64,000 nucleotides of DNA from Vogesella aquatica (GTDB taxonomy: Bacteria; Pseudomonadota; Gammaproteobacteria; Burkholderiales; Chromobacteriaceae). The notes beneath the pieces are model-generated. The model searched no databases, was not told the DNA's origin, and saw only the letters and a list, made by a program, of their open reading frames with translations. The first letter of the stretch is position 1; every line of letters starts with the position of its first letter. Both the position numbers and the translations under genes were made by a program. Below are positions 52,663-61,756 of the stretch, in pieces. Where the stretch lies: positions 1 to 64,000 of the forward strand of contig NZ_JAQQLF010000024.1 in assembly GCF_028548455.1 (NCBI RefSeq), in the 5' to 3' direction.

Positions 52663-53760
52663 ATGTCCATCCAGTTCATCGACCTGAAAGCGCAGTACCA
52701 GCACCTGAAAGCCGACATCGACGCCCGCATCCACGCGGTGCTGGATCACGGCCAGTACATCATGGGCCCGGAGGTGAAAGAGCTAGAGGCGCAGTTGGCC
52801 GCCTACACCGGCGCCAGGCACGCCATCGGCGTGTGTGACGGCACCAAGGCACTGTTGATCGCACTGATGGCGCTGGGCGTGAAGGCCGGCGACGAGGTGA
52901 TCACTACACCGTTTACCTTTATCGCTACCGGCGAGATGATCGCGCTCCTGGGCGCCACGCCGGTGTTTGTCGATATCGACCCGGTGACCTACAACCTGGA
53001 CCCGGCGCTGCTGGAAGCGGCGATCACCGCGAAAACCCGCGCCATCATGCCGGTAAGCCTGTACGGCCAGTGCGCCGACTTTACCGCCATCAACGCCATT
53101 GCCGCCAGGCATGGCCTGCCGGTGATCGAAGACGGCGCGCAGAGCTTTGGCGCCAGCCAGCACGGCCAGCGCTCCGGCAACCTGTGCACCATCGGCACTA
53201 CCAGTTTCTTCCCCAGCAAGCCGCTGGGCTGCTACGGCGACGGCGGTGCGGTGTTCACCAACGACGACGAGCTGGCGAAGAAAATGCGCGAGATCCGCAT
53301 TCACGGCCAGGACCGCCGCTACCACCACCCGGTGATCGGCCTCAACGGCCGCCTGGACACTATTCAGGCCGCCGTGCTGCTGGCCAAACTGCCCAGCTTC
53401 CCGGATGAAGTGGCCGCCCGCGCCCGCATCGGCGCCCGCTACAGCGCACAGCTGCAAGACGTGGCACGCGTGCCGGTGATTGTGGACGGCAACAGTCACG
53501 TGTACGCGCAGTACACCATCGAGGTGGACAACCGCGAAGCGGTGCAGCAGGCTTTGCAGGCGCTGGGCGTGCCCACTGCTGTGCATTACCCGATTCCGCT
53601 GCATCTGCAGCCAGCCTTTGCCCATCTGGGCCAGGGCGAGGGCAGCTTCCCGGTGGCCGAAGCCGCCGGCCGCCGCGTGATGAGCCTGCCGATGCACCCG
53701 TTCCTGGACGAAGCGACGCAAGACGCCATCGTGGCGGCGGTGAAGAAAGCGCTGGCCTAA
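52663..53760 (+). CDS. wbpE: WbpE-like UDP-sugar 3-aminotransferase (DegT/DnrJ/EryC1)
   Basis: 365 residues from the ATG at 52663 (AGGAG 8 bases upstream; a GTG at 52657 is the alternative). PLP fold-type I: GVCDGTKALLIALMALGVKAGDEV, DGAQSFGAS, PLP Lys in FFPSKPLGCYGDGGAV. With wbpB and wbpD it builds the 3-acetamido-uronic acid. A Wzx-like gene follows in 3 bases. Confidence 0.9.
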   Translation: MSIQFIDLKAQYQHLKADIDARIHAVLDHGQYIMGPEVKELEAQLAAYTGARHAIGVCDGTKALLIALMALGVKAGDEVITTPFTFIATGEMIALLGATPVFVDIDPVTYNLDPALLEAAITAKTRAIMPVSLYGQCADFTAINAIAARHGLPVIEDGAQSFGASQHGQRSGNLCTIGTTSFFPSKPLGCYGDGGAVFTNDDELAKKMREIRIHGQDRRYHHPVIGLNGRLDTIQAAVLLAKLPSFPDEVAARARIGARYSAQLQDVARVPVIVDGNSHVYAQYTIEVDNREAVQQALQALGVPTAVHYPIPLHLQPAFAHLGQGEGSFPVAEAAGRRVMSLPMHPFLDEATQDAIVAAVKKALA

Positions 53761-53763
53761 ACC

Positions 53764-55071
53764 ATGCCTGCCGTCTTGCCCCGCCTGCAGCAGCTGTACC
53801 AGCGCGTCGCCGCTGGCGGCTTCATGCGCAACGTTGCGACCCTGGTAGGCGGGGCGGCGGTGGCACAGTTCCTGCCGGTGCTGTTTACGCCGTTGCTGAC
53901 GCGGCTGTATTCGCCAACCGACTTCGGGGTGTTGACGCACTTTGTCGCCTGGCTGTCCAACCTGGTGGTGATCGCCACCTGGCGCTACGACATGGCCATC
54001 GTGCTGCCCAAGGACGACGAAGACGCCATCCGCCTGCTGATGCTGGCGCTGGGTTTCAATACCCTGCTGCTGGCTGTGCTCAGCGTGCCGCTGTGGCTGG
54101 AAAACGGCTGGCTGTCCGGCCACCTGGCCGCGCCGGAGCTGGCACCGTGGCTGCCGCTGCTGCCTTTGGGCGTATGGTTGGCCGCCAATAACCAGATCTG
54201 GACCAACTGGAACAACCGCCAGCGCCGTTACAACCTGAACGCCCAAGGGCGGGTAGGGCAGTCGCTGGCGATGAGCCTGGTACAGCTGGGCGGCGGCTTT
54301 GCCAAGCTGGGTACGCTGGGCTTGATTGTGGGCCAGCTGGCCGGGCAGGGCAGCTCCTGGTTGCTGCAAAGCCGGCCCGACCTGCGCCTGCTGCCGGCCT
54401 GGCTGCAGCGCGCCCGCGATGGTGGTGTGCGCCGGCTGATGGTGCTGTACCGCGAGTTCCCGCTGGTCAATACGCCGCACGCGTTTGTGGTGGCCTTGCA
54501 GGATTCGCTGATGGTACAGCTGCTGACGGTGATCGCCAGCGCCGAGGTAATGGGGCATTACGGCCTGGTACTGCGTGTACTCAAGTTGCCTGCCGCATTG
54601 CTGGGGCAGGCGGTTTCGCAGGTGCTGTACCGTGATCTGGCCGAGGCTCACAGCCAGCAGCGGCCATTGCTGCCACTGTTGGTCAAGGCCCAACTTGTGC
54701 TGGGCTCGGTAGCCCTGCTGCCATTCGCAACCTTGATGGTCTGGGGCGAGCCGCTGTTTGCGCTGGCCTTTGGCGAAGCGTGGCGTGACGCTGGTGTGAT
54801 TGCCGGCTTGCTGGCGCCGTCTTTCTTTTGCATGTTCATCGCTGCACCCTGCTTCATGGTCCCCATGGTGCTGTCGCGCCAGCGCACCTCGTTGATGTTT
54901 GCCCTGCTGGGTATTGTGGCCAACCTGGGGACGCTGGGTGGCGTGTACTGGCTGGGGTACGACGCGCATATGGTATTCCGCCTGCAGGCGTGGGTGATGT
55001 CGGTTTATTACGTGATTTACATGATCTGGATTTATCGTCTGTGCCGCCAGCAGGAGGCCAGCCATGCTTGA
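53764..55071 (+). CDS. Wzx-like polysaccharide flippase
   Basis: 435 residues with about 12 membrane segments, MOP/polysaccharide-exporter type. FTPLLTRLYSPTDFGVLTHFVAW is the family N-terminal motif, with charged LPKDDEDA and DLAEAHSQQRP loops between helices. It would flip lipid-linked repeat units across the inner membrane. It follows wbpE by 3 bases and overlaps the next gene by 8. Confidence 0.87.
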   Translation: MPAVLPRLQQLYQRVAAGGFMRNVATLVGGAAVAQFLPVLFTPLLTRLYSPTDFGVLTHFVAWLSNLVVIATWRYDMAIVLPKDDEDAIRLLMLALGFNTLLLAVLSVPLWLENGWLSGHLAAPELAPWLPLLPLGVWLAANNQIWTNWNNRQRRYNLNAQGRVGQSLAMSLVQLGGGFAKLGTLGLIVGQLAGQGSSWLLQSRPDLRLLPAWLQRARDGGVRRLMVLYREFPLVNTPHAFVVALQDSLMVQLLTVIASAEVMGHYGLVLRVLKLPAALLGQAVSQVLYRDLAEAHSQQRPLLPLLVKAQLVLGSVALLPFATLMVWGEPLFALAFGEAWRDAGVIAGLLAPSFFCMFIAAPCFMVPMVLSRQRTSLMFALLGIVANLGTLGGVYWLGYDAHMVFRLQAWVMSVYYVIYMIWIYRLCRQQEASHA

Positions 55072-55591
55072 GCGACTCTGGCTCTGGCTGCACGCCTGCT
55101 GTTTGCGTTTGCGCGGGGCACGGCTGGCGGAAGGTGCACGCGTTAATGCCGGCACCCGCTTCAGCCGCGTACGCGGCATTCATCTGGGGGAGCACGCCCG
55201 CCTGTACTGGGGGGGCGATGTGTTGCTGGGGCCGAGTGGCCGGTTTGAAGTTGGCCACCACAGTCACCTGGCACCCTACCATTACTGCCTGGTGGCAAAT
55301 AACCGGCTGAGTATTGGCGACCAGGTCGCCATCGGCCCGCGCTGCCAGTTCTTTTGCCACAGCAACGGCATTCCGGCCGACGCGCCGGCCACGCCGTTTA
55401 CCGCCTGCCATATCGATGGCGACATCCGCATCGGCAACAATGTGCTGATCGGAGCCGGCTGCATTGTGTTGCCCGGCGCCGTGATCGGCGACAACGTGGT
55501 GGTGGGCGCTGGCAGCGTGGTGAAGGGCGTGCTGGACAGCGGCTGGGTATACGCCGGAACCCCGGCGCGCAAGGTAAAACCACTATGCTGA
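55064..55591 (+). CDS. Hexapeptide-repeat acyltransferase
   Basis: 175 residues. N-terminal membrane-associated or amphipathic part (LERLWLWLHACCLRLRGA), then left-handed beta-helix repeats: LGPSGRFEVGHHSHLAPYHY, VAIGPRCQFFCHS, IRIGNNVLIGAGCIVLPGAV, and VVVGAGSVVKGVL. It resembles surface-polysaccharide O-acetyltransferases. Acceptor unknown; it overlaps flippase and aminotransferase genes. Confidence 0.85.
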   Translation: MLERLWLWLHACCLRLRGARLAEGARVNAGTRFSRVRGIHLGEHARLYWGGDVLLGPSGRFEVGHHSHLAPYHYCLVANNRLSIGDQVAIGPRCQFFCHSNGIPADAPATPFTACHIDGDIRIGNNVLIGAGCIVLPGAVIGDNVVVGAGSVVKGVLDSGWVYAGTPARKVKPLC

Positions 55592-56796
55592 CCGGTAACT
55601 CTCTGACCCTCACCCAGCTACTGGGCGCCCTGCCGTCCATGTTGCTGGGCCGCCGCCGCCATCGTGCCGCGCTGCGCCTGGCACTGGCCAGTCTGTTCGG
55701 CGTGGCGGTAGAGCGCATCCGCCTGTTCGACAGCGGCCGCGCGGCCTTTGCCGCCTTGCTGAAGCTGCACGACGTGCAGGCCGGCGATGAAGTGTTGATT
55801 CCGGCCTTCACCTGCGTGGTGGTGCCCAACCAGGTGCCGCCCAGCGGCGCCCGTGTGCGATTTATCGATATCGCCGCCGGCGGCCTCAACCTGGACTGGC
55901 TGGCGCTGGACGCCGCCATCCGCCCGGCTACCCGCGTGGTAGTAGTGCCGCACAATTTCGGCGTGGCGTGCGAAGTGCCCACTTGGCTGCGCGAGAAGCA
56001 CCGCCAGGTGCGCTTTGTCGACGACGCCGCCCACGGTTTCGCCTCGCAGCTGGACGGCCAGTGGCTGGGCAGCTACCACGACGGCGCGTTTTTCAGTTTT
56101 GAGTACAGCAAGAACCTGAGTGGCGGCATTGGTGGCCTGGCCATTCTGCCGGCCGGCGCCAGCCTGCCGGATGCCGACCTGCCCGAGCTGCGCTGTGCCG
56201 ACGAGTGGCGCCTGCTGGCCACCTTGCTATCGCACCTGTTGGCCGCACGCTGGCCGCTGGCCGGGCGCATCAGCATGGCGCTGGCGCGCCGCGTAGGGCT
56301 GGTATACCGCTCCGGCGACGACGAAGTACTGTTCGGCGAGCCGCACCCGGCGCGCGCCATGCCGCTGCTGGCTAGCGTGCTGGTGCGCCGCCAGCTGGCC
56401 AGCCTGCCCGCCGTGCTGGCGTACAAACAGGCGCTGGTGTCGCGTTACCGCAGCGCACTGGCCGCGCTGCCGGCATTGCGGCAGTGGCCGGCGGACGCCG
56501 CCACGCACTGGGTGCGCTACCCGTTTGCATTGCCGCGCCCGGTGGCCGACAAGGCCGCGCTGGCGCGCCGCCTGAGTGCGGCCAGCGGGCTGAATATCGG
56601 CGTGTGGTTCGACGATGTGATTCACCCATCCGGCAGCTTCCGCCACGGCTACCGGGCCGGCCAGGCGCCGCACGGCGAGGCGCTCGCCGCCACCGTACTG
56701 AACCTGCCGGTCAACATCGCCATCGGCGTGGACGCCGCGCTGGAGCGCAAACTGGCGCGGCTGCTGGCGGCGCTGCAAGTGGAGCTGGACGCATGA
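55585..56796 (+). CDS. DegT/DnrJ-type aminotransferase-like protein
   Basis: About 403 residues from the ATG at 55585, overlapping the previous stop by 7 bases. PLP-type features: FDSGRAAFAALLKLHDVQAGDEV, IPAFTCVVVPNQV, VDDAAHGFASQ, and FFSFEYSKNLSGGIGG where Lys would hold PLP. Divergent from ordinary DegT enzymes, with FEYSK in place of the normal SFxxxK spacing. Likely a sugar aminotransferase; it could be catalytically altered. Confidence 0.72.
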   Translation: MLTGNSLTLTQLLGALPSMLLGRRRHRAALRLALASLFGVAVERIRLFDSGRAAFAALLKLHDVQAGDEVLIPAFTCVVVPNQVPPSGARVRFIDIAAGGLNLDWLALDAAIRPATRVVVVPHNFGVACEVPTWLREKHRQVRFVDDAAHGFASQLDGQWLGSYHDGAFFSFEYSKNLSGGIGGLAILPAGASLPDADLPELRCADEWRLLATLLSHLLAARWPLAGRISMALARRVGLVYRSGDDEVLFGEPHPARAMPLLASVLVRRQLASLPAVLAYKQALVSRYRSALAALPALRQWPADAATHWVRYPFALPRPVADKAALARRLSAASGLNIGVWFDDVIHPSGSFRHGYRAGQAPHGEALAATVLNLPVNIAIGVDAALERKLARLLAALQVELDA

Positions 56797-56813
56797 GTAC
56801 CGTTGCCATTTTT

Positions 56814-56930
56814 TTAGCCACGAAAGCACACGCAAAGCACGAAAATCCTGCCCTGGCAGCGTGCATACCCAGCCGGTGGCGCCTGTGCTACGGCCTGCTT
56901 CCGTGTGGTCGGTGTGTTTCCGTGGCGAAT
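56814..56930. repeat. Inverted-repeat intergenic element B (TTAGCCACG family)
   Basis: Begins TTAGCCACGAAAGCACACG and ends GTTTCCGTGGCGAAT. Ends match elements A and C; it fills the gap between the aminotransferase-like gene and the next glycosyltransferase. Confidence 0.6.
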
Positions 56931-56944
56931 AATCGGGTTAAACC

Positions 56945-58000
56945 ATGAAGCTTCTTCTGGTCGGCTCTGCCTCGGTGCACACCCACCGCTACCTGGCCGG
57001 CATTGCGCCACACGTCAGCGAGGTGCACCTGGCCAGCAATGGCCCGCTGCCGCCGCGCTACCAGGTGCCCAACCTGGGCCGCGTGCTGCAGGTGGATTTC
57101 AGCCTGAAGGCGCTGGGCACGGCTGGCCGCCTGGCGCGGCTGATCGACGAGGTGCAGCCCGACATCGTGCACGTGCACCAGGCCAATAGCGTGGCCTGGC
57201 ACGCGCGCCGCGCGCTGGCCGGCCGCAAGCTGCCGTGGGTGCTCACCACCTGGGGCTCGGACGTGTTGTTGCTGCCGCAACAGAACGCCCTGATGAAAAA
57301 AATGGTCGCGGCCAACCTGGCCGCGGCCAGCGCCGTCACCTGCGATTCGCTGCACATGGCCGCCGTGTGCCGCCAGCTGGCCGCCGTGGCGCGCATGGAC
57401 GTGCTGAATTTCGGCATGGACGCGCTGCCGCCGCCGCCGGACATCGCCGCCAAGCCGCTGTCGGTGCTGTCGTGCCGGCTGCACAAACCGCTGTACCGCA
57501 TCGACGCCATCCTCCGCGCCTGGGCGCAGGTAGAGGCAGACGCCGCGCTGGCCGGCTGGCAGCTCACCGTGGCCGCCAGCGGCGACGAAACGGCCAACTT
57601 GCAGGCGCTGGCGCAGCAGCTGGGCTTGCAGCGGGTGGTGTTTACCGGCTTTGTGGCGCCCGAGGTGCTGGCGCAGCACTACCGCGACGCACGCGTGTTT
57701 GTCAGCGTACCGATGAGCGACGCCACCAGCATCAGCCTGCTGGAAGCCATGGGCCACGGCTGCCTGCCGGTGCTGTCCAACCTGCCGGCCAACCTGGAGT
57801 GGGTACTGGACGGCGTTAACGGTGCCATCGTGGAAGACCTGGGCCGGTTGGGCAACGCGCTGAAGACGCAGCTGCGGCAAGCGGGGGATAATGCGCGGCT
57901 GGCCAGTGCCGCGGCGCTGAACCGCCAGCTGGTACAGACCAAAGGGCTGTACCGCGAGAACATGCAGCGCTTTGCGCAGATTTACCGGGAGTTGTGCTGA
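56945..58000 (+). CDS. GT4-type glycosyltransferase
   Basis: 351 residues. GT-B fold: MKLLLVGSASVHTHRYLAGIA at the N-terminus, HVHQANSVAWHARRAL with the donor-domain bridge, VFTGFVAPEVLAQHYRDARVFVS and SLLEAMGHGCLPVLSNLPANLEW near the C-terminus (the E-x7-E region). Donor and acceptor unknown. It sits alone between inverted-repeat elements. Confidence 0.87.
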   Translation: MKLLLVGSASVHTHRYLAGIAPHVSEVHLASNGPLPPRYQVPNLGRVLQVDFSLKALGTAGRLARLIDEVQPDIVHVHQANSVAWHARRALAGRKLPWVLTTWGSDVLLLPQQNALMKKMVAANLAAASAVTCDSLHMAAVCRQLAAVARMDVLNFGMDALPPPPDIAAKPLSVLSCRLHKPLYRIDAILRAWAQVEADAALAGWQLTVAASGDETANLQALAQQLGLQRVVFTGFVAPEVLAQHYRDARVFVSVPMSDATSISLLEAMGHGCLPVLSNLPANLEWVLDGVNGAIVEDLGRLGNALKTQLRQAGDNARLASAAALNRQLVQTKGLYRENMQRFAQIYRELC

Positions 58001-58008
58001 AGGCTTCA

Positions 58009-58158
58009 TTAGCCACGAAACCCACAAAAGGGCACAAAAAAGGCAAAGGCACTTTTGCCACGGAATACACGGAAGACATGGACAAGGCCTGAAGTAAACC
58101 AAGGTTGGCCGCCGTGGTGTCAGCGTGCTTCCGTGCCTTCCGTTTTTCCGTGGCTAAA
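58009..58158. repeat. Inverted-repeat intergenic element C (TTAGCCACG family)
   Basis: TTAGCCACGAAACCCACAAA at the left and TTTCCGTGGCTAAA at the right. It holds a one-mismatch uptake-like motif (GTTGGCCGCC, 58104) with an AAG flank. The best-preserved ends of the three elements. Confidence 0.6.
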
Positions 58159-58235
58159 AAAGGTTTGTGTTTTTCATGGCCAAAAGGTTTTCCCGGCCCA
58201 GGAACGAGTCGTTACCCGTACACAGGTTTGAACAG

Positions 58236-59339
58236 ATGAAAATTGCCCACCTCACCAGCGCCCACCCGCGCCACGATATCCGCATCTTCGTGAAAGAGTG
58301 CGCCACGCTGGCCGAAGCCGGCCACGAGGTGCACCTGATCGTGGCCGACGGCAACAGCGACGAGATCAACCGCGGCGTGCGCCTGCACGATGTGGGGCCG
58401 AAAAGCGGTGGCCGCTTGTCGCGCATGACCGGCACCGTGAAGCGCGTGTACGAAAAAGCGCTGCAGCTGATGCCCGACGTAGCGCACTTTCACGACCCGG
58501 AGCTGATCCCCGCTGCGCTGCGCCTGCAGCAGGCCGGCATCAAGGTGGTGTACGACGTGCACGAGGACGTGCCGCGCCAGGTATTGGCCAAGCACTGGAT
58601 TCCCGGCATGGCGCGGCCGCTGGTGTCGCGCGGGGTGGAAACGCTGGAAGACTACGCCGCGCGCCGCTTCGACGCCATCGTGGCCGCCACGCCGGTGATC
58701 CGCCGCCGCTTCGAAGAGGCCGGCGCCCGCCGCGTGGTGGACGTGTGCAACTACCCCATCCTGGCCGAGCTGGTGCGCGACACGCCGTGGGCCGGGCGCC
58801 GCAACGAAGTGTGCTACCTGGGCGGCATCAGCCGTACCCGTGGCATCGAACCCATCATCGCCGCGCTGCCAGACACCGATACCCGCCTCAACCTGGCAGG
58901 CATCTGGAGTGAGCCGGACCTGAAAGCCGCGCTGCAACGCGAAGCCGGCTGGAGCCGCGTCAACGACCTGGGCGTGCTGGACCGCGCCGGCGTGGCCGAC
59001 GTGCTGGCCGCCAGCAAGATCGGCCTGGTGACGCTGTTGCCCACGCCCAGCTACGTGGAATCGCTGCCGATCAAGCTGTTCGAGTACATGGCGGCCGGCA
59101 TGCCGGTGATCGCCAGCGACTTTCCGCTGTGGCGCGAGATTATCGAAGATGCCGACTGCGGCCTGCTGGTGGATCCGCAAGACCCGCGCGCCATCGCCGA
59201 CGCCATCGCCCAGCTGCTGGGCGACGACGAACGCGCACGCCTGATGGGCCTGTCCGGCAAGCAAGCCGTGCTGGCCAAATACAGCTGGGCCGCCGAAGGC
59301 GCCAAGCTGGTGGATTTGTACCGGGGGTTGGCCGCATGA
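58236..59339 (+). CDS. GT4-type glycosyltransferase
   Basis: About 367 residues from the ATG at 58236 (MKIAHLTSAHPRHDIRIF); the frame to 58167 runs through an unlikely Arg-rich leader. Classical GT4: FVKECATLAEAGHEVHLI, VVYDVHEDVPRQV, and IKLFEYMAAGMPVIASDFPLW followed by the LVDPQDPRAIADAIAQLL tail. It probably adds one sugar of the surface glycan. Its stop overlaps the next ATG. Confidence 0.9.
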   Translation: MKIAHLTSAHPRHDIRIFVKECATLAEAGHEVHLIVADGNSDEINRGVRLHDVGPKSGGRLSRMTGTVKRVYEKALQLMPDVAHFHDPELIPAALRLQQAGIKVVYDVHEDVPRQVLAKHWIPGMARPLVSRGVETLEDYAARRFDAIVAATPVIRRRFEEAGARRVVDVCNYPILAELVRDTPWAGRRNEVCYLGGISRTRGIEPIIAALPDTDTRLNLAGIWSEPDLKAALQREAGWSRVNDLGVLDRAGVADVLAASKIGLVTLLPTPSYVESLPIKLFEYMAAGMPVIASDFPLWREIIEDADCGLLVDPQDPRAIADAIAQLLGDDERARLMGLSGKQAVLAKYSWAAEGAKLVDLYRGLAA

Positions 59340-59776
59340 AGCGCTCCATGCCCTTGACCCTGCTGTATATCGCCCTGCCGCTGTGGCTGCTGTTCTGTCT
59401 GGTGCAATGGCTGTGGTACGGTGCGCCGCTCACCGCCGCCACGCTGGGCGGCCACGCTGCGCTGGCGCTGGCTTACACGCTGTGGCACTGGCGCAATGGC
59501 GCCTGGTTTGACCGGCTGGCGGCCAACGATTACGCCGGCTGGCAGCGCGTGGCGCAAGGCGGCCAGATGCGCTTTTTGATGGCCTACGGCCTGTCCAGCC
59601 GCGGCATGATGCTGGCCTGCCTGGTAGTGGGTATGCAGTGGGTGGCCAGTGGTGCCATCCCCAGTACCGAACGCCTGCTCACCCACGGCATGCTGTGGGC
59701 GCCGCTGGGCATCGTGCTGGCGTATTTTGACTGGCTGCGCATGGAGCAGGGTGCAGCGGTGGGACAGGCGCAATAA
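59336..59776 (+). CDS. Four-helix membrane protein, unknown
   Basis: 146 residues; ATG overlaps the glycosyltransferase stop as ATGA. About four hydrophobic segments (LLYIALPLWLLFCLVQWLW, AALALAYTLWHW, MLACLVVGMQWVASGA, LLTHGMLWAPLGIVLAYFDW). No family recognised. It lies between two glycosyltransferase genes, ahead of DUF1345, so it may be part of the envelope system, but no function can be assigned. Confidence 0.7.
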   Translation: MKRSMPLTLLYIALPLWLLFCLVQWLWYGAPLTAATLGGHAALALAYTLWHWRNGAWFDRLAANDYAGWQRVAQGGQMRFLMAYGLSSRGMMLACLVVGMQWVASGAIPSTERLLTHGMLWAPLGIVLAYFDWLRMEQGAAVGQAQ

Positions 59777-59777
59777 C

Positions 59778-60446
59778 ATGCGCACCGGGGCCTGGCCACT
59801 ACGCATGGTGCGCGCGCACCCGCGCTTGAGCATAGCGGTGCTATGGGGCGGTTTGGTAGCGTGGCTCGCCGCCACCTGGTATCCGGTGAGTCTGCTGACG
59901 GCCAACCTGCTGGGCTGGAATGCCGGTGCGGGGCTGTACTTGCTGCTGGCGGCTTACATGATGCGGCAGTGTGATGAAGACCGCATTCACCGCCACGCAC
60001 TGGTGCAGGATGAGGGGCGCCGGCTGCTGCTGGTACTGGTGGCGCTGTCGGCGCTGGTGTGCCTGCTGGCCATCGTGGCCGAACTGTCGGCCGCCCGCAG
60101 CCTGCATGGCGCCGAGCGTGTCGGCCACGTGGCCTTGTGCGTGCTCACTATCGTGTCGTCGTGGCTGTTTACCCAGACCATGTTTGCGCTGCATTACGCG
60201 CACAGTTATTTCCTGGCCTTGCGGCGCCAACAGGCACCGGGGCTGGATTTCCCGGGGCCGCAACGCCCCGGCTACAGTGATTTCTTTTATTTTGCCGTGG
60301 TGATCGGTACCTCGGGGCAAACGGCAGATGTCGCCTTCAGCAATGCGGCCATGCGCCGCCTTGGTACCTGGCACTGCATGCTGTCGTTTGCTTTCAATAC
60401 CACCGTGCTAGCCTTGATGATCAATATCGCCGCCAGCCTGATGTAG
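59778..60446 (+). CDS. DUF1345-domain membrane protein
   Basis: 222 residues from the ATG at 59778, 1 base after the previous stop. Five or six membrane segments; FTQTMFALHYAHSYF and FFYFAVVIGTSGQTADVAF are the conserved DUF1345 core. Function is not known. It contains a DRIHRHALVQDEGRR cytoplasmic loop. Downstream GT4 gene starts 29 bases later. Confidence 0.84.
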   Translation: MRTGAWPLRMVRAHPRLSIAVLWGGLVAWLAATWYPVSLLTANLLGWNAGAGLYLLLAAYMMRQCDEDRIHRHALVQDEGRRLLLVLVALSALVCLLAIVAELSAARSLHGAERVGHVALCVLTIVSSWLFTQTMFALHYAHSYFLALRRQQAPGLDFPGPQRPGYSDFFYFAVVIGTSGQTADVAFSNAAMRRLGTWHCMLSFAFNTTVLALMINIAASLM

Positions 60447-60475
60447 CCGCCCACCCCATTAACAGACGAACGATC

Positions 60476-61717
60476 GTGCGCATTCTATATATCAACCACT
60501 ACGCCGGCAGCCCGCTGCACGGCATGGAATTCCGCCCCTACTACCTGGCCCGCGAATGGGTGAAAGCCGGCCATGAGGTGCATATCGTGGCGGCCGACTA
60601 CTCGCACCTGCGCCAGCACAACCCTACGCTAACGGCCAAGTACGCCGACCAGGACATCGACGGTATCCGCTACACCTGGTGCAAGACGCCGCGCTACGAG
60701 GGCAACGGCGTCAAGCGCGTGGTCAACATCTTCCGCTTCCTGGGCCGGCTGCTGGGCTTGTCCGGCCGCTACCTGCGCGACTGGAAGCCGGATGTGGTGA
60801 TCGCCTCGTCCACTTACCCGCTGGACACCATCCCCGCCGCCTTCATCGCCGGCAAGACTGGTGCCAGGCTGGTATACGAGGTACACGACCTGTGGCCGCT
60901 GACGCCGGTAGAAGTGGGCGGTATGATCCCCAAGCACCCGTTCATCCGCCTGCTGCAGTGGGCCGAGGACTTCGGCTACAAGAAAGCCGACACCGTGGTG
61001 TCGATGCTGCCCTGCGCCAAGGATTACATGCTGGCGCACGGCATGGCACCGGAGAAATACGTAGTCATTCCCAACGGCGTGGACGTGGCCGAGTGGCAGG
61101 GCCCGCCCGAGCCGCTGCCAGGGGCGCACCGCATGCGTCTGGCCGAGCTGAAGACGCAGAAGCGCTTCATCCTCGGTTATGCCGGTGGCCACGGCCTGGC
61201 CAACGCACTGGATTACCTGCTGCAGGCCGCCAGCCTGATCCGGCAAGACCCGGCGCTGGCCGACAAGCTGCAGGTGGTACTGGTGGGCGACGGCCCCGAC
61301 AAGGCCGCGCTGGTGCAGCAGGCGCAGGCGCTGGGCCTGGATAACGTCAGCTTCCTGCCAGCCATCGCCAAGCGCGCGGTGCCGTCCTTTCTGGCAGAGT
61401 GCGACGCGCTGTACATCGGCTGGCGCAAGCTGCCGATCTACCGCTTCGGCATCAACCCCAACAAGCTGTTCGACTACATGATGGCCGCGCGCCCGGTGCT
61501 GCACTCGGTGGAGGCCGGTAACGACATGGTGGCCGAGTCCGGCTGCGGGGTGAGCGTGGCAGTGGAAGACCCGGCCGCCATTGCCGACGGCATCCGCCGC
61601 CTGCTGGCCACCACGCCGAACGAGCGCGGCCGCATGGGCGCGGCCGGCAAGCAGTTTGTGCTGGCCAAGCACGACTACGCGGTGCTGGCGCGCCGCTTCC
61701 TGCAGGGCTTGCGCTAA
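60476..61717 (+). CDS. GT4-type glycosyltransferase, WbuB-like
   Basis: 413 residues from a GTG at 60476 (MRILYINHYAGSPLHGMEF); no strong ribosome site is seen but the N-terminus is typical. GT-B fold: GHEVHIVAADYSHLRQ, LVYEVHDLWPLTPVEVGGM, the acceptor WKP-containing loop, and PNKLFDYMMAARPVLHSVE near the C-terminus. The WbuB-like class transfers GlcNAc- or FucNAc-type residues in O-antigens; the real donor is unknown. Confidence 0.88.
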   Translation: MRILYINHYAGSPLHGMEFRPYYLAREWVKAGHEVHIVAADYSHLRQHNPTLTAKYADQDIDGIRYTWCKTPRYEGNGVKRVVNIFRFLGRLLGLSGRYLRDWKPDVVIASSTYPLDTIPAAFIAGKTGARLVYEVHDLWPLTPVEVGGMIPKHPFIRLLQWAEDFGYKKADTVVSMLPCAKDYMLAHGMAPEKYVVIPNGVDVAEWQGPPEPLPGAHRMRLAELKTQKRFILGYAGGHGLANALDYLLQAASLIRQDPALADKLQVVLVGDGPDKAALVQQAQALGLDNVSFLPAIAKRAVPSFLAECDALYIGWRKLPIYRFGINPNKLFDYMMAARPVLHSVEAGNDMVAESGCGVSVAVEDPAAIADGIRRLLATTPNERGRMGAAGKQFVLAKHDYAVLARRFLQGLR

Positions 61718-61728
61718 GGCGCTTGCCG

Positions 61729-61738
61729 TGCGGCCAAC
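61729..61738 (-). repeat. GTTGGCCGCA uptake-like motif after the GT4 gene
   Basis: Perfect copy on the minus strand with the CAAG extension, 11 bases after the stop. Confidence 0.7.
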
Positions 61739-61756
61739 CTTGATCCGGAGCCTGTC

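Noticed and set aside
52783-55179. 798-residue minus-strand open frame across wbpE and wzx
   Set aside because: Low-complexity Gln/His/Arg-rich translation, antisense to two well-supported genes; typical of GC-rich shadow frames.
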